From assembly GCA_030374765.1 (NCBI GenBank), contig JARGXX010000016.1:1488001-1552000 (forward strand): 64,000 nt of DNA. The letters run 5' to 3'. Of this stretch, positions 32,661-44,440 are shown piece by piece. Every line of letters starts with the position of its first letter. Within the stretch, counting starts at the first letter, position 1. The position numbers and the translations under genes were made by a program. The notes beneath the pieces were generated by a model that saw only the letters and a program-made list of their open reading frames with translations, was not told the DNA's origin and made no database searches. The stretch comes from Agarophyton chilense (Eukaryota; Rhodophyta; Florideophyceae; Gracilariales; Gracilariaceae).

Positions 32661-35600
32661 ATTTTTGCCTGAGGGCACTGTCACAAACCGACTAGCGGTA
32701 GTCTTGAGATAACCAAAATAAAACTCTTTGATCTTCTGCAACTTCTTTGCTTCTTCTTCTTTCTGCGAGGCCTCTCCTCTTCTTGCTTCACTTCTCACTT
32801 CTTGTGGACCTCTACTTCATTCTTCCTTCTCCTAGAGTTACATCATACTTCTGTAGGGGTCAGATTCGATCAGGCTCTCCTGACAAAACCAAACCGGCGA
32901 GAGCGTCATCAATAGTGTCTGGGACATCCAGTTTAGCACCTCGGCAGTACGCGAGCACGTTTGATCGTGGTAGATTGCGCATGGGCTCCCATGTATCGTC
33001 TTCGGTTTGATACCCATACCGACGCAGTTTAAACAGTAAAATGTTGTCCCTCGCATGCCATCCATGATCTAGAAGGCGTTCGATGATTTATTCCATCTCC
33101 TCAGTTGCGGAATTCCCAGTCGGGGTGACACTCCTGTCAACAGGTTCCGTAGCGTTCGCTATAGCGTTCGGAATCGTGTCCTCACGTTCTGTCGTCTCAT
33201 CCACATCCGGGGTTCCCAAAGCCAATCGTCTGGCTTCCCTATATCTTTCCGGTCTGGCCGGTGCTTCCAACTTCTTTCTGGGTTTTTCCGAACCTCGAGG
33301 CGAAAACGCGACTTTAGTTGCCACTGTACCCCTTAGGCTTGCCTCGTTGGGCTTCTTCTCTTCCATATTTAAGGTGTCCAGATGTTCTGGGGGTCGCCCC
33401 AAATTCTCGGTATCCGCCGCAAATGGGTCAGCCGATACATTCATACTGTCTCCATGTGGCGTCTCCACAACTGCGGTGTCCCTTCTGGACTTCTGCTTTT
33501 CTTGAGACCTGCTGCGCTCCTCAGGAAGAGTTACGCTCTTCAATCCGTTTTGTGGAATTGGCTTGCTGATCTAAGCTTTGGTTCCTTCTGGTTCTACGCC
33601 AAATGGAGATTCTGTTCTGTCATCAGGACTCCCTGTAGAGCCTTTACAACTTCTGATATGTGAAGTTCCATCCTCAATTTCTTTCGCGTCCACAGCGTGG
33701 TCTGAGGGAGAGACTGCAGTTTGCTGCGCGCTCACAGTGCGTATCGCCGTGTCTCCTCTCACTGCAACAGTGGGAACTAGGATTATTTCATGGGCGGATG
33801 CGCCGTTTGTCGCAGAACTGTTTATCAGCGCTGTAAGTCGGATCTCCGAACTCTTTTCACCACGTGGCAGTTTTGGAATGCTGTACGTTCTCTAGGATTC
33901 CCTCAACATTCCCGAAATGGTCTTCTATGTTCTGACTGAAAATGATGATGTTATCCAAGTAAGCAAGACATGGTTTCCACTTATACTGTGATAGTATTAT
34001 ATCGATTGCACGCTGAAAAATCGCAGTGGCGTTGGTCAAGCCAAATGGCATTCGCTTAAAGCGATACAGGCCTGCGTGGCACGCAAATGTAGTCTTATCC
34101 TGGTCCTCTGGGGCGACTGATATCTGCCAGTATCCCCAATTTGCGTCAAGCGTAGTAAAAACATTGGCTTCTCCAAGAAGAGCGATGCATTCATCCATAC
34201 GCGGTAATTGGTACGTATCCCTCACAATTACTGCATTCAGTTTTCTGTAGTCAACGCAAAAACGTAAAGAACCATCTCCTTTGAGAACAAGGACCACTGG
34301 GGACGCCCAATCTGACTGAGCTGGCTCCATGATTCCCTTCTCCAACATGGATTCCACGTGTTCTTGCTCGATCTGACGAGTTCGCGGGCCTGTCAGATAC
34401 GGTAAATAAGCGATGGGTCGTGTACCCGGTACAACTTCAATATGATGTTCTGTAGCCGCGATCTGGACAATGCGTCCACTCCATATATGTGAAAACTTCA
34501 GCAGCAATCTGCGCAATCTTCCTTTATACTTCTCAGGAACGTGTTCCATTTTCACACCCTCGAGGGCTTCTTCCATCTCTTCTTCAGAGACACTCTCTTC
34601 CTTCATGTTCTTCATGTTCTCTACCGCTCCTGTCTCTTTCGACTTTTGCTCGCCTATGGGTGTTACTCCTAAGACGTCTGCCGTCATTATGTGTGTCGGT
34701 ATCACAACTGAAGGGTGTGGCAGCGCCATGACCAAGAGCTGATGCTTGTGTAAGCGACGCTCTTCCGAGCCAACATTGCTCACCAATATCCTGAAAAAGA
34801 TCTTCGAGCTCACCCTTGAAATGCAGTTAGCGACTAGCAATTCACTAGTGTGATACAGTGCCGCATTCGGCTGAATAACGATAAGTCCGTGCTTCTCAGT
34901 AACGACTGATACCCACGTTTGACTTTTTGGTGGTATCACCGTTAGTTTACACACCCGAATCCTCGGAGATGTTCTGCCCAGTGGGGCTTCGAATTCCAAT
35001 GACGGTGGTAATGGTGCAAATCAAGCGAATCGCCGCAGAGGTCTGCGCACGATTGGCACTGTAGAGCCATCGTCCAGCTCCACTTCCCGATTATTCGGAC
35101 GAATCGATTCGACAAACTTGTCACAGTAGTCACAACCCAGCACAACTGGTGCAGCCAATGTGATACACACAATAAACGTTAATATGACAACATGATTTCC
35201 CAAGCGAACGACAAGCCGTATTGTTCCAATAGACTTTGTCGGTCTCTTGTTCGCATCCCGGATATCCGGTATCTGTGCCCGTTGTATTCGAGCTCGCTCG
35301 TCTTTGCGCAGTTCAGACAACCTGATAAAGTTCAGGCCTGCACCCGTATCCAATACAGCGAGTCTTCGCGATAACAGCGCTTGAGAAGAGCCGACGTCGG
35401 CATAGACCTTGTAGTTTTTTTGGGCCATAATCATGACGTGACTCGCCCTCCTACTTGGGCACACATATCGTCTCCAAGGATGTTTCAACATACAATCAAA
35501 CTGTACATCGTTTCCAACATTCGAAGATCTTCCTGGTCTCAGTAGGACCTTCGGTTTAAATTCCCGGGAGCGGGGCAATGTCGGTACCCCGATCCGTATG

Positions 35601-36711
35601 GTGGGTTTGAATCTACCCAACCCCCTGAGGGCTCCCTAACTTAATTTCCCGATGACGCGGGTTTCTCCCTCGCCACATCGGCGTTCCTCTGTACTTTTGG
35701 GGCGGAACCCTGTGATCTTTCAGAGTTCTGAGCTCTCGCATGAGTTTCGCGTACCATATCCGCAAGTCCCCAAGCTTTGGCCTTCCAATATGATTGTCCC
35801 GGTACACGGGTTCGTTCTGGCTCCGAGAGAGCTTCATAGTTCCAGACAACTCGATGTACCTGTGTAAAGGGCAAGGTACACTCCGATGACAAATGATGTC
35901 TTCCATATATTTTTCCACTTCTTCGCGGTCTTGGAAGGCGCTCTATTGTTTTCCAACAGGCCGGAGGACTCCTTGTGATCGGGTTTGTTCGAGTTTCTTT
36001 CCATTACCTTCTCACTACGTTCCTTCTTGTAATTCTTTTCATTTCGTTTTCCTTCCTTGCCGGAGGAATGGCGGCGAATTTCGGTATAGCTCGCCATGTC
36101 AATGTAGGTACTCTTCACTTGATCCATGAAGTGGTAGAAATCTTTCCTGTCTGCATCTTTCCTGTAGGGCATGCTTGATCGAATTTTTTCGCGAATGAGA
36201 CGAGGCTCCAATTTGGCAAGTCTTGACGGATGAGGGTCTTGGCAGCTTCTGTGATGACATTCTGAACCCTGTTTCTCTGCAGTTGCGTCGTGATGGGGTT
36301 GAAAAATTCCTCACTGCTCCTTCTGGATCGGTCTTGTTCGGTTTGAACGTGACGCGCGCCAACGTATCCGTGACCTGGCTATCTATGGCTTTGTCAGAAA
36401 CGCTTGAGCGAGATTCGATCCATGTATTGATGTGGCTTTCGGTTAAGTCGGCTACAGTAGTTGTTCCCGGGATGCTGCAGCACAGGACTAAGGATTGCAA
36501 TAGCTCTGTCTCGATACAGGACTTCATACCCGCCGGAGGTATTCGTTGCGCCGGCGTCCGGTCGCGGTGGAGCTCTTCAACCTTCAGTAGATATGCCGCA
36601 TACATGATCTTGAAACTCAACAGATCTTCTCCCATCAACTACTTGAGCTGTGGTGCTGGAATTATAGCAATTTATGACCCCGTAATGCTAGCCGTACTAT
36701 CTCTTATTCCG

Positions 36712-36865
36712 CAGACGCGGCTACGAGAAGAGGGTCCGGAAGATGGTATGGTAACCTGTAAGCAATTTTAATCTCCATTCAATTTCTTCAATTGATTGGA
36801 GGTTGTTACGTCATGCTGGTTGCTGAAGTGCTCGTTCTATCGACTGTAGCAGATAAGGTGAAACA
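36712..36865 (-). repeat. Short terminal repeat of the outer chromovirus (5' copy)
   Basis: Matches 29064-29219 over about 150 bases in the same orientation. It lies just upstream of the gag-like frames, where a 5' LTR is expected, and starts TGTTTC on the minus strand. Confidence 0.55.
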
Positions 36866-36948
36866 TCATGAAAACCTATCGCAAAAGGAATCAAACAATT
36901 ACTGCCGCTTGTGAGTGTTGCTCATATTCTCGACTTGGAGTCTAAGCC

Positions 36949-38050
36949 GTGCTATGCAAGCGCCACAAATTGTCTGTGTCGTCGTCCTCAGCTTGTCTCT
37001 TAGGGTTCTGCACGCAATACTTAAAACGCCACGATAATTACGCCAACCACCTGAACAGAAGACAAAGCATCTCAGTAACCAACTTTCTGTTCAACTTTAA
37101 CGCGTTTAGCGACCTTGACTGCCTTACGCACTTTACATTTCAGAAGCATAATTTGCTACAACTTGTTAACGTAATGGGCTGGCCTGCGCATCGGACTTTC
37201 ACTAATAGTAATAGGTATGCATCCACTCCGCTGCTGGCAACATGCATTATACTGCGTCGCCTCGCTGCGCAAGCTAGACCGGCCAATTTTGATTTTTTCT
37301 TTGGCAAGCTTACACCCCAGTTTTTGGAGATCTTTAGGGAAGAAATTTCACTACTACTCAAGAAGCAAGACCATTTTATTAGCGGGAAATTAAGTTCAAA
37401 ATTACTAACTGATCGTCTGAATACGTGTGCACAAGCAATAACAGCTCGTTCATCAACTTTTCCAAACTGCGTAGTATTTATTGATGGTATGGTTCTAGGA
37501 AGAGCGAGGCCGAAGGAAAACTTGGCCCATCGTATTGTCTACAATGGACATAAACGTAAGCATTCCTTGAAGTATCAGGTAGTGAATGGGCTGAATGGCA
37601 TAATTATTCATCTGTTTGGGCCACTAGAAAAGCGGCGACATGACTGGGCTTTTTATGTGCGTAGTGGACTGGAGGAGCAGCCAACTCAACTATGAAATGT
37701 GGTGGAATTAGGTACTGCATATACGGAGATTCAGAATACAACAATACATGGTTCCCTTCCAAGGAGCAAAGCTTAAAAGTGCGCGAAAAGCGTTCAACAG
37801 AGCTATGTCAATTGTTCGAGTAACCGGGGAATGGGTGTTCAAGGAACTGAAAATGCACTTCGCGATGGTTGATTTTAAGCGCAAGATGAAGTTGTATGAA
37901 TCTCCGATAGGCATTCTCTATACCAGCTCCATGCCTTTGTCAAACTTCCGCAACTGCTTCTACCCCTACCAACGTCTAAGGTATTTGAAAGTGTTCCTGC
38001 CCTCTCTAAACGAGTACATCTTAAGCGGAGCGGAGAGCCCCGAGGAGTGA
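36949..38050 (+). pseudogene. PIF/Harbinger-type (DDE_Tnp_4) transposase, frame broken
   Basis: The main frame (36949-37695) matches the family layout: a helical N-terminus ending in an RRLAAQARPANFDFFFGK segment, then VVFIDGMVLGRARP (first catalytic Asp), YNGHKRKHSLKYQ and the HD of RRHDWAF. The second catalytic motif, YGDSEYNNTWFP, is in another frame at about 37715-37750. The third part is in the frame 37748-38050: KAFNRAMSIVRVTGEWVFKELK, where the Glu of GEW is the third catalytic residue. So at least two frameshifts lie between 37690 and 37760, and the first frame stops at 37693-37695. All three catalytic residues survive, so the loss looks fairly recent. Terminal inverted repeats were not found. 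Confidence 0.8.
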
Positions 38051-38330
38051 CGAAAAAGTCGGCGTCCCGAGGTTACCGAGGGTACGAAGCGAGCTGATGT
38101 TTTCCAGTGACAGCTCCCTACGGTCGTACTATAACTCTTTTCATTCGAAATAAATAATATTGGCAAGATAAAAAATAGTTTTTGAGAACAACATTTCAAT
38201 TTTTACTACGATGCTATGTTGTTTTAAACTACCACGCGATGGAAGCCGAGCGATTTAACTAAAAAAATATTAAGTCCCATCCAGTTCACTACCACTCTCC
38301 GAAACCCAAGCCTAGACCAAAAACCCATTA
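38051..38330. repeat. Short direct repeats next to the DIRS-like element
   Basis: Near the 3' side of the DIRS-like element, TCACTACCACTCTCCGAAAC (38288-38307) returns as a close variant ending CTACTATCCGAAACCC at about 38352-38369. They are two copies roughly 60 bases apart. No gene. Confidence 0.35.
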
Positions 38331-38334
38331 CTTA

Positions 38335-41300
38335 TCAAGAACCAGGTCCACAACTACTATCCGAAACCCCCCTCCCAATCTGGCGGCGGCACGTTGAAGA
38401 TGTGTATGCCCTGGTGTAAACCTCCTCAAATGACTGACGTTGGGCCGTGGATAATTCGTTGAGCGCCTGGTATAATTTATGTGGTTGGATAGATCCCTTA
38501 AAATTCTTATCGCTTTGACAACGTCCTCGGCATTTAATATCTTGGTCGGCGAGGCGAGCATAAAGCTTATCGGTGGTCTCCCCGCCATACCTGAGCGTGT
38601 GTGGAGTAATTGCGAACGGAATCCCTAGACGTTCTACGGCTCTTCGGAGACCGGCCCGAAAACGGGCCGGTTGATACGGGAAAAGAACTTCTGCTTCTGC
38701 AAACTTCCTTCTTCTAACCAACTTGTTCAACAAAACCGCCAAAAAATACGGCCTTATCGTGACGGATTCGTTGTGGGCACGTGTACTTATCGCGATATTG
38801 AGCATGCCGTAATGCGCCTGCTTTTCGGGTCGCAGCAGCATGGCGACATCCCATACTTTTAACTGCAATAAATCCCTTAATCTGAGATACAGGTCAAGCA
38901 GCAGCAACAATCCAATCCCAAGATCCGTATCTCCGTGCTCGAAAAGATCTAGAACCATTCCGTACACAACTATTTCCGGACATGCACCAAAATGAATGTG
39001 AGGACCCGATGCCGTCCACCCCTGTATGATTTGAATTGCAAATACCAATTTCCCGCCGAGTTTGGGGAGAAAGAAATTCCAACGCTGATTTGTCTGAGCT
39101 ACACCACCTGCCGTCAATTGCTGATTACCATGAAATAGATCAATACAATACTTCTTGAACAATTTATCGACTTCTTCTGCGTTTCTACATCGACGGCGAA
39201 CAACTGGTTGTTGATCCAGCCACTCCAAGGAATAACCAAAGTTCTTATGGTATCCTTGCAACATTACCGCTTTTACCCGTCGGTGAGCTAGATCAAAAGC
39301 CCATGACGGTTCATCGGCTGGATTTTGCCCACTGGGAACATAAAAATAAATCATTATCTGATCACCAACGAGTACTAAGGCGGCAACGCGTCTCCAAATC
39401 CGGTTAAGGCTTAGATTACAACTACGTCCCTTTTGCAAAACTCCAAGAAGCGATTCGTTCTCAATAAACATATTTACCCGTCTTGGATAACTATTCCGAT
39501 TTCAAAGAAGCCAACGCAGCCCCAGAATGACTTCCTTGACTTCTAGAAGATATATCAGCTGTTTGTTCTTCCATCGGTGTCGTATTGCAATTTAAGGTAT
39601 CTTGGCACTCGGTATGTACTTCTCCTCTGCCAATTCAGCTTGCGTCTGTACAAATAATTGTTTTGTTGAACGGCGTAGCCATATTTATCCGGATCAAGGG
39701 CGCTAGTTTTAAAATTAATTCAAGCTTTTTCCGGCTAACCACATTGCTACCAACATAATCTCCGGTCGACGACGTACCGGTATACATCCTTTCGAAGACC
39801 GAAAAAAGCGGCCTTCTCAAGAGCATAAACTACGCCCTTTTTCCAACCATGCTTTGTACTTCTTGAATATTTCATATCTTCTTTTTCAGCAGGTTCTTTG
39901 CAATAGTTATCAGCGTTCTCATTTTTTCTCGCTTTGGCATCAATTTACCCTTTTCTCCGATTTCAATTCCCAAGAGTTCTGTACTCCCTTATTTAGCAGG
40001 CCATAATACTTTTGTCGTCTGCGAAGGCAAAGAGCTACGCTCGGACTCCTTTATCACGCCCTGCAAATTACTTTCCGACATCTCCTTGCCCGTTCCGGAC
40101 AAAAAATAATCATCCACGTAAGCTCCAAATTTACATTCGTCCACCAATATTGAATCCGCTACACAGTTGTCCATGGAGAGTTTAGCTCGAGCTGAAATTT
40201 ATAAGTAGATTTTCTGAGTCAAAAAGACAATGTATGACCACCCCATGGACATTGAAAGAATAACGGGGAATAATTTTCTCCGTTTGACTTCGATTGGTGG
40301 CAAACCTAAATACGTATCCATCCATCTCGGTAATCTCATTCGATGGTATTGGTTGTCCATATCTGGCTTTCCAACATAAAGCGTTTGTCATGCCGGAATG
40401 TGTAATCTCGCTAGATGTCCTGGATTAGGAAGCTCGATCTTTGGTGGGTCAATAAACTGAAGATTAGCGTTCCGAGCGTCGATTATGAGCCTTAGTTTTC
40501 CCTCTTTTTTAGAGACCGCAAAAACCACTTCCGCAACTTCCTGTTTTCTCTCCCTCAAATCTATCATCCCTCTTTAAACCAATTTTCTAATCAGTATACA
40601 ATAATCCTTCGCCTTCACTCCACAAAAAGGCTTCTTGGTTCTCTCAACCTCTTCATTTTTTCGAATGATTTATTTCGTCATATATAGTAGCTGTATATCT
40701 CCCGGTAGTAATGAGATAATATCAGCCGAAGGCTGCCGAGCCATTTTCGGGCAATGATACTCGGTCCAGACTCAGTCAGACCCATTGATGTGGGTCCTTG
40801 TATTCAAAAATTGAATCAACGACCCCTACGGACTCCTCTACAATGAAATAATTTCGGCGAAATGAGTCCGCCCAGGTGCCTTGCAAGATATTTCTCGCCA
40901 GGCTTTGCGCAGCGTTTCTCTCTTGTACCGGTACAAAGGGGTAGACATGCCCGGCTTACAAGCAATAAAGCCCACTTCGAAGTCCCTCAAGTATACTTTG
41001 AATTTTCTTCTTTCCTCTCCACTTTTCTCGTTGTCGTGCGCTTGCTTTCTTTGTATCTCCGTCCTGTACATCGAACGCTTCTGCAATAGGAAGCACGTCC
41101 CGCATATCAATCGTATTAAAAACTGTAGTTGTTCTTGTCGTTGTTTTTATATTGGTCTTCGTTTCCCCGACTCCTGGCTTTAGCAAGGCAGTCTTATCCT
41201 TCTTAAACTCCTTACGAAGTTTCGCCGACTTATCAATCTTAGGTTTCATTGACTCGCTTATCAAATCTTCTTGCTCCTCTTCGAGTTCTCCGGCCGCTTC

Positions 41301-41400
41301 CCAGTTGCCGGTCTTATCAACCATTGTCACTGTAGCCAACCATTAGCTTGCGCTTTTAGGAGGGTTACTCCCGGCTGAGGGCGCCACCTAAATAGGTCCA
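38335..41400 (-). mobile_element. DIRS-like retroelement with tyrosine recombinase (fossil)
   Basis: Minus strand, right to left: a charged gag-like frame (40838-41339); RT segments with LIIDARNANL near 40490, YGQPIPSNEITEMDGYVF-type sequence (40182-40391) and the YVDDYFLSG active site (about 40100); an RNase H start with ICTDAS (39635-39826); then a long frame (38335-39471) that begins with the RNase H end (PSGQNPADEPS) and passes into a tyrosine-recombinase domain with FRAGLRRAVERLGIPFAITP followed by HTLRYGG and RGRCQSDKNF. RT plus RNase H plus a tyrosine recombinase, with no DDE integrase, defines the DIRS order. Several breaks are present in the RT part, while the recombinase part looks whole. 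Split terminal repeats were not identified. Confidence 0.75.
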
Positions 41401-43980
41401 GCCGTCACCCGACCCCAATACAAGTAAAACTAGGTCTGGGCCTCGTATCCGCCAGGTCTGCAAGATTCGTGCCCCGACAAACTACCCACAGTTACAACTG
41501 AACATAGCTTTGTGCTTTAAACACCCCGCCCTACTTCATTACGCAGGGCGCATGGTACAGAACTTTGAACAATAGATTTTCAGAAAACCTTTCAAAAACC
41601 AAACACCAATATCACAAAAACCGTCAATTATTATATGCAACTTCCAAAACCCTTAAAAGACTCGATTAGAAAAAACACGCAGAACCCCCAGCCAGATGCG
41701 ACCCCAACGCGATCTCCTGGGTTGCACTGACGATAAACTTGCGCACGTGGGTAAACCCCCTGGTCACCCAAAAAAGGAAATATCTTACATAATGCCATTT
41801 CCGGACTCTAACACAAGCACATATTCTAAAGTCCAATGGGCAACAAATCATACCAGAGCGCACTTAAGCTCTGCATTTCGTCTTATCTAGCCCTAAAGAA
41901 TAACTTTTCACCAGCATACCGCAACGCCCGGCCTTGAAACATCGGTTTGATAATTCATTCAAAAAATTGAAACAAGTCACAAAAATTCTGAAAAACACAC
42001 CACCATAATAGGGATCACTAACCTACGGAGGCCTGATCATTTCCCTCTCCAGCAGGGATCTCTCCCTGACTTACTTCGTTAGCCCGATTATGTTGCCCAT
42101 TCGAAACCCCGATGAGATGTAGTAAAGCTTTAGTCCACCAAACGCAGAGGCCTCAAATTTTCGTCAAATCTCCGGAAATAATAATCCCTACGCAGGCTCT
42201 GGATAAACGTATTTCATGGTTTACAGTAGTACTTAGAGCACAGGTGACTTTTCATCGTCTCTAGTAAAGCTAAATCAAGCAGAATGTAGAACAACGTGTT
42301 TCCGTAACGTTACTGTAAGCTAGACTCACAGTTCGTGAAGTGCCACCTTTGTCATAGTTGTTTTCTACGACTATAGAATTTTATCGCTTGCGTGTTGTTG
42401 TGAATGTTTAACATAGTAGTAGTGCAACACTTGTCGACAGACTGGCCTTCTGCACGAGATGCTTGCGTGTGCGTCCAGCGTTGCTCGTTATTTTACATAT
42501 TTTATTTGCATTATTTCTATTAAGGGTGAAAGTTTATTGTAGTATTCTAGACTATATAATGGCTCGGCGATCTCTTTATGTCGCTCAGAAAACCTTTCTC
42601 AACATTCTTTTCTGCCCCAATTTTTCCCGCATTTGCGTGATGCAACTTTCATGGAAGGGTTCGATCGCATTACCTAGAGTAATAGTACCCAACAAGAATC
42701 ATCAAGGAGGTTATTACTGCCTTTAAAATCTGCTATTTATGATTTTGTCGTGTTTCTGCTCATGTATAGGATAGTCTTTATTTCATTTGTTTTACCGCTG
42801 TGCCCAACTCCCCATTCTTTTCACTAAGTGAAACCCTTTTATTTACATATACACTGGTGGCTCTTTCCCTTCTGGAACCAATCCCACTAGACCCAGTCTT
42901 TCTCCTTCACTCTTTCCGCTTGCCGTGCCGGTTTCTTTTTGACTTTTACTTTGACTTTGTGGTTCCTTCCCGGAGAGGCTTCGTTTCTATGCTACCCCCT
43001 ACAGAGGAAGATCCCGAACGTCTTCTTTTTCTTCTCCTCTTGTACCAGAATTAGTCCATAAATGTAAAGATGAGGTAGAATAAATTTTGGATCCAACCCT
43101 TTCTTTCGGTTAGTTTTAAAGAGTTAGTTTTGGAAACCTGAAAAGCGTCACTGGCAATTGGCCGTTTAGCCAGATATTCTAGGTTTCCATTTCGGCTATT
43201 ATTCGTGTATTGTTGATAAGTGCACTTGACAGGAGTTTTTCGTAGCACTATGATAGTGGATTGGTCACGTATGTGGACTCCATAGACTGTTCATCGCACT
43301 AGTTATCTATAATAATTAGTTCAATGAAACCTGCTGAGGTGAGTTTCACGGCGACCTGTACATCACTTAGAAGTCTACTGAGTCGTGTTCACTTTTTATA
43401 TTTTCGGCCCGTCTTTTTCATCGGCAAAAATGGTTTAAAACTCCATAAGCGTCGCAAAACCAACTCTAAAGTCTGATGTCGTCTTTAGTATATAGTTCGA
43501 TTCTCTCAACCGTACAAGGTAGACATAGCAAACAGTGATGGTAACAGAGCACCGTGAAAACATGAAAAGTCCAACGGAGAGGTAGCTAGCCTATATCGAG
43601 TAGATTTTAAGTGGTGGGCGTCGACGTGCAGTAAACCCTACATGCCGCGGCACTCACCGGGATCGGAGAGTTCTTCTCCGATGGCGGAAAGGGGATGCAA
43701 TAAGATCCTGGCCATAGTAGTACATCAAGATTCTCCGGTGGAAGTTACTGGCTGGCACTGTACTTCGAGGACTTTGGTGACCATCCGCAGAGGCCTCCGA
43801 AACTCCCTCCATGGAATCCAAAGCAAACAGGGCGGGTGGTTTAGCAGCCAAACGCTTGCAGTTATACGCGGTAAGGATAGAGTATTAAAAACTGAAGCGG
43901 TTCTGAGTCTCGAAGTTGCCTCGTGACTATTTCTAAGCCGTACTAAGGTAACTCACACTTCTAAGTAGGAAGCTCAGTTT
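41400..43980. other. Gene-free stretch with an old LTR relic
   Basis: From 41400 to 42150 may belong to the 5' end of the DIRS-like element. The part 42780-43060 shares TTCC.GAG.GGCT..GTTTCT and GAGGAAGATCCCGAAC with the end of the 889-bp LTR family, so it looks like an old relative of that LTR on the plus strand. The rest, including a 94-codon frame at 43642-43926, shows no recognisable domain. Confidence 0.35.
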
Positions 43981-44059
43981 AAGATATTTTCTAAAAGCGG
44001 TGTATACTGAGAGGCTGGGGAGCGTCTTGTGTGAATGTACAGTGCGTACAATCGGAAAG

Positions 44060-44440
44060 TCCGGGCGGCTGTTGACAGAATGGGCGATCGGCTATCTACA
44101 GGAACGGTTAGAGGCGTGCAAAAGATAGGTAATGCTTGTAAATCAGGCGGTAAACCCGATCATAATAGTCGGTGATCTGCGAAAACGACGAATACAAAGA
44201 GATAACGATGCCTACCATTTACTTCCAACGGTGGAAATTGAGATTCGGTACTTAGGTGCACCGAAGGTCAGGCTCTACTGGAAAGCCTACTTTAATTCTA
44301 ACTAAAAGCCAAACAATTCCTAAACGTGACTAAGCGGCCCATTAACGTTTACTTTAGCGGCTATCTCGACGTCCGCCTTGCCAGAATGCATTCCCCTGCA
44401 TCTTTCGGTCCACGTGTCGGCCTCTTGCATCTTTGCACGG
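44060..44440. repeat. Dispersed repeat, copy 2
   Basis: Diverged match to 12260-12650 in the same orientation: GTAAATCAGGCGGTAAACCC, GTCGGTGATCTGCGAAAACG and GATGCCTACCATTTA correspond to the first copy, and the likeness continues through ...CGGCTATCTCGACGTC. It lies about 1.1 kb left of the Tnp2-like relic. Confidence 0.45.

Larger units (their letters stand above)
31123..33855 (-). mobile_element. 3' part of a second chromovirus inserted into the first (fossil)
   Basis: From left to right: a 731-bp LTR (31123-31853), a polypurine tract (AACGGGGGGATA on the minus strand, 31854-31865), a region with an opposite-strand reading (about 32031-32660), a pyrimidine-rich stretch, then a minus-strand C-terminal pol tail: a chromodomain-like segment with FKLRRYGYQTEDDTWEPMRNL (about 32870-33065) preceded by a long Pro/Glu/Ser-rich disordered region (33088-33762). 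Its RT, RNase H and integrase are not visible here. It is broken. Confidence 0.6.
29064..36865 (-). mobile_element. Ty3 chromovirus fossil, interrupted by a second chromovirus
   Basis: On the minus strand, in the expected order from right to left: gag-like frames (35834-36638), aspartic protease region with LDTGAGLNFI (35021-35620), reverse transcriptase with FCVDYRKLN, MPFGLTNA and YLDN (33857-34999), RNase H with LYTDHANLAYIF (30573-31122), integrase core with WVSDRGTHFKNE and YCPWSN (30052-30480), integrase tail (29521-30024) and a chromodomain-like segment FDEEDPVWEKL near 29290-29500. Terminal repeats of about 150 bases, starting TGTT on the minus strand, lie at 29064-29219 and 36712-36865. 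It is broken in several places and carries another element between RT and RNase H. The two ends have no matching flanks that I can see. Confidence 0.8.

Noticed and set aside
32196-32798. 200-codon minus-strand frame
   Set aside because: Antisense to the plus-strand reading with better protein composition; no recognisable domain.
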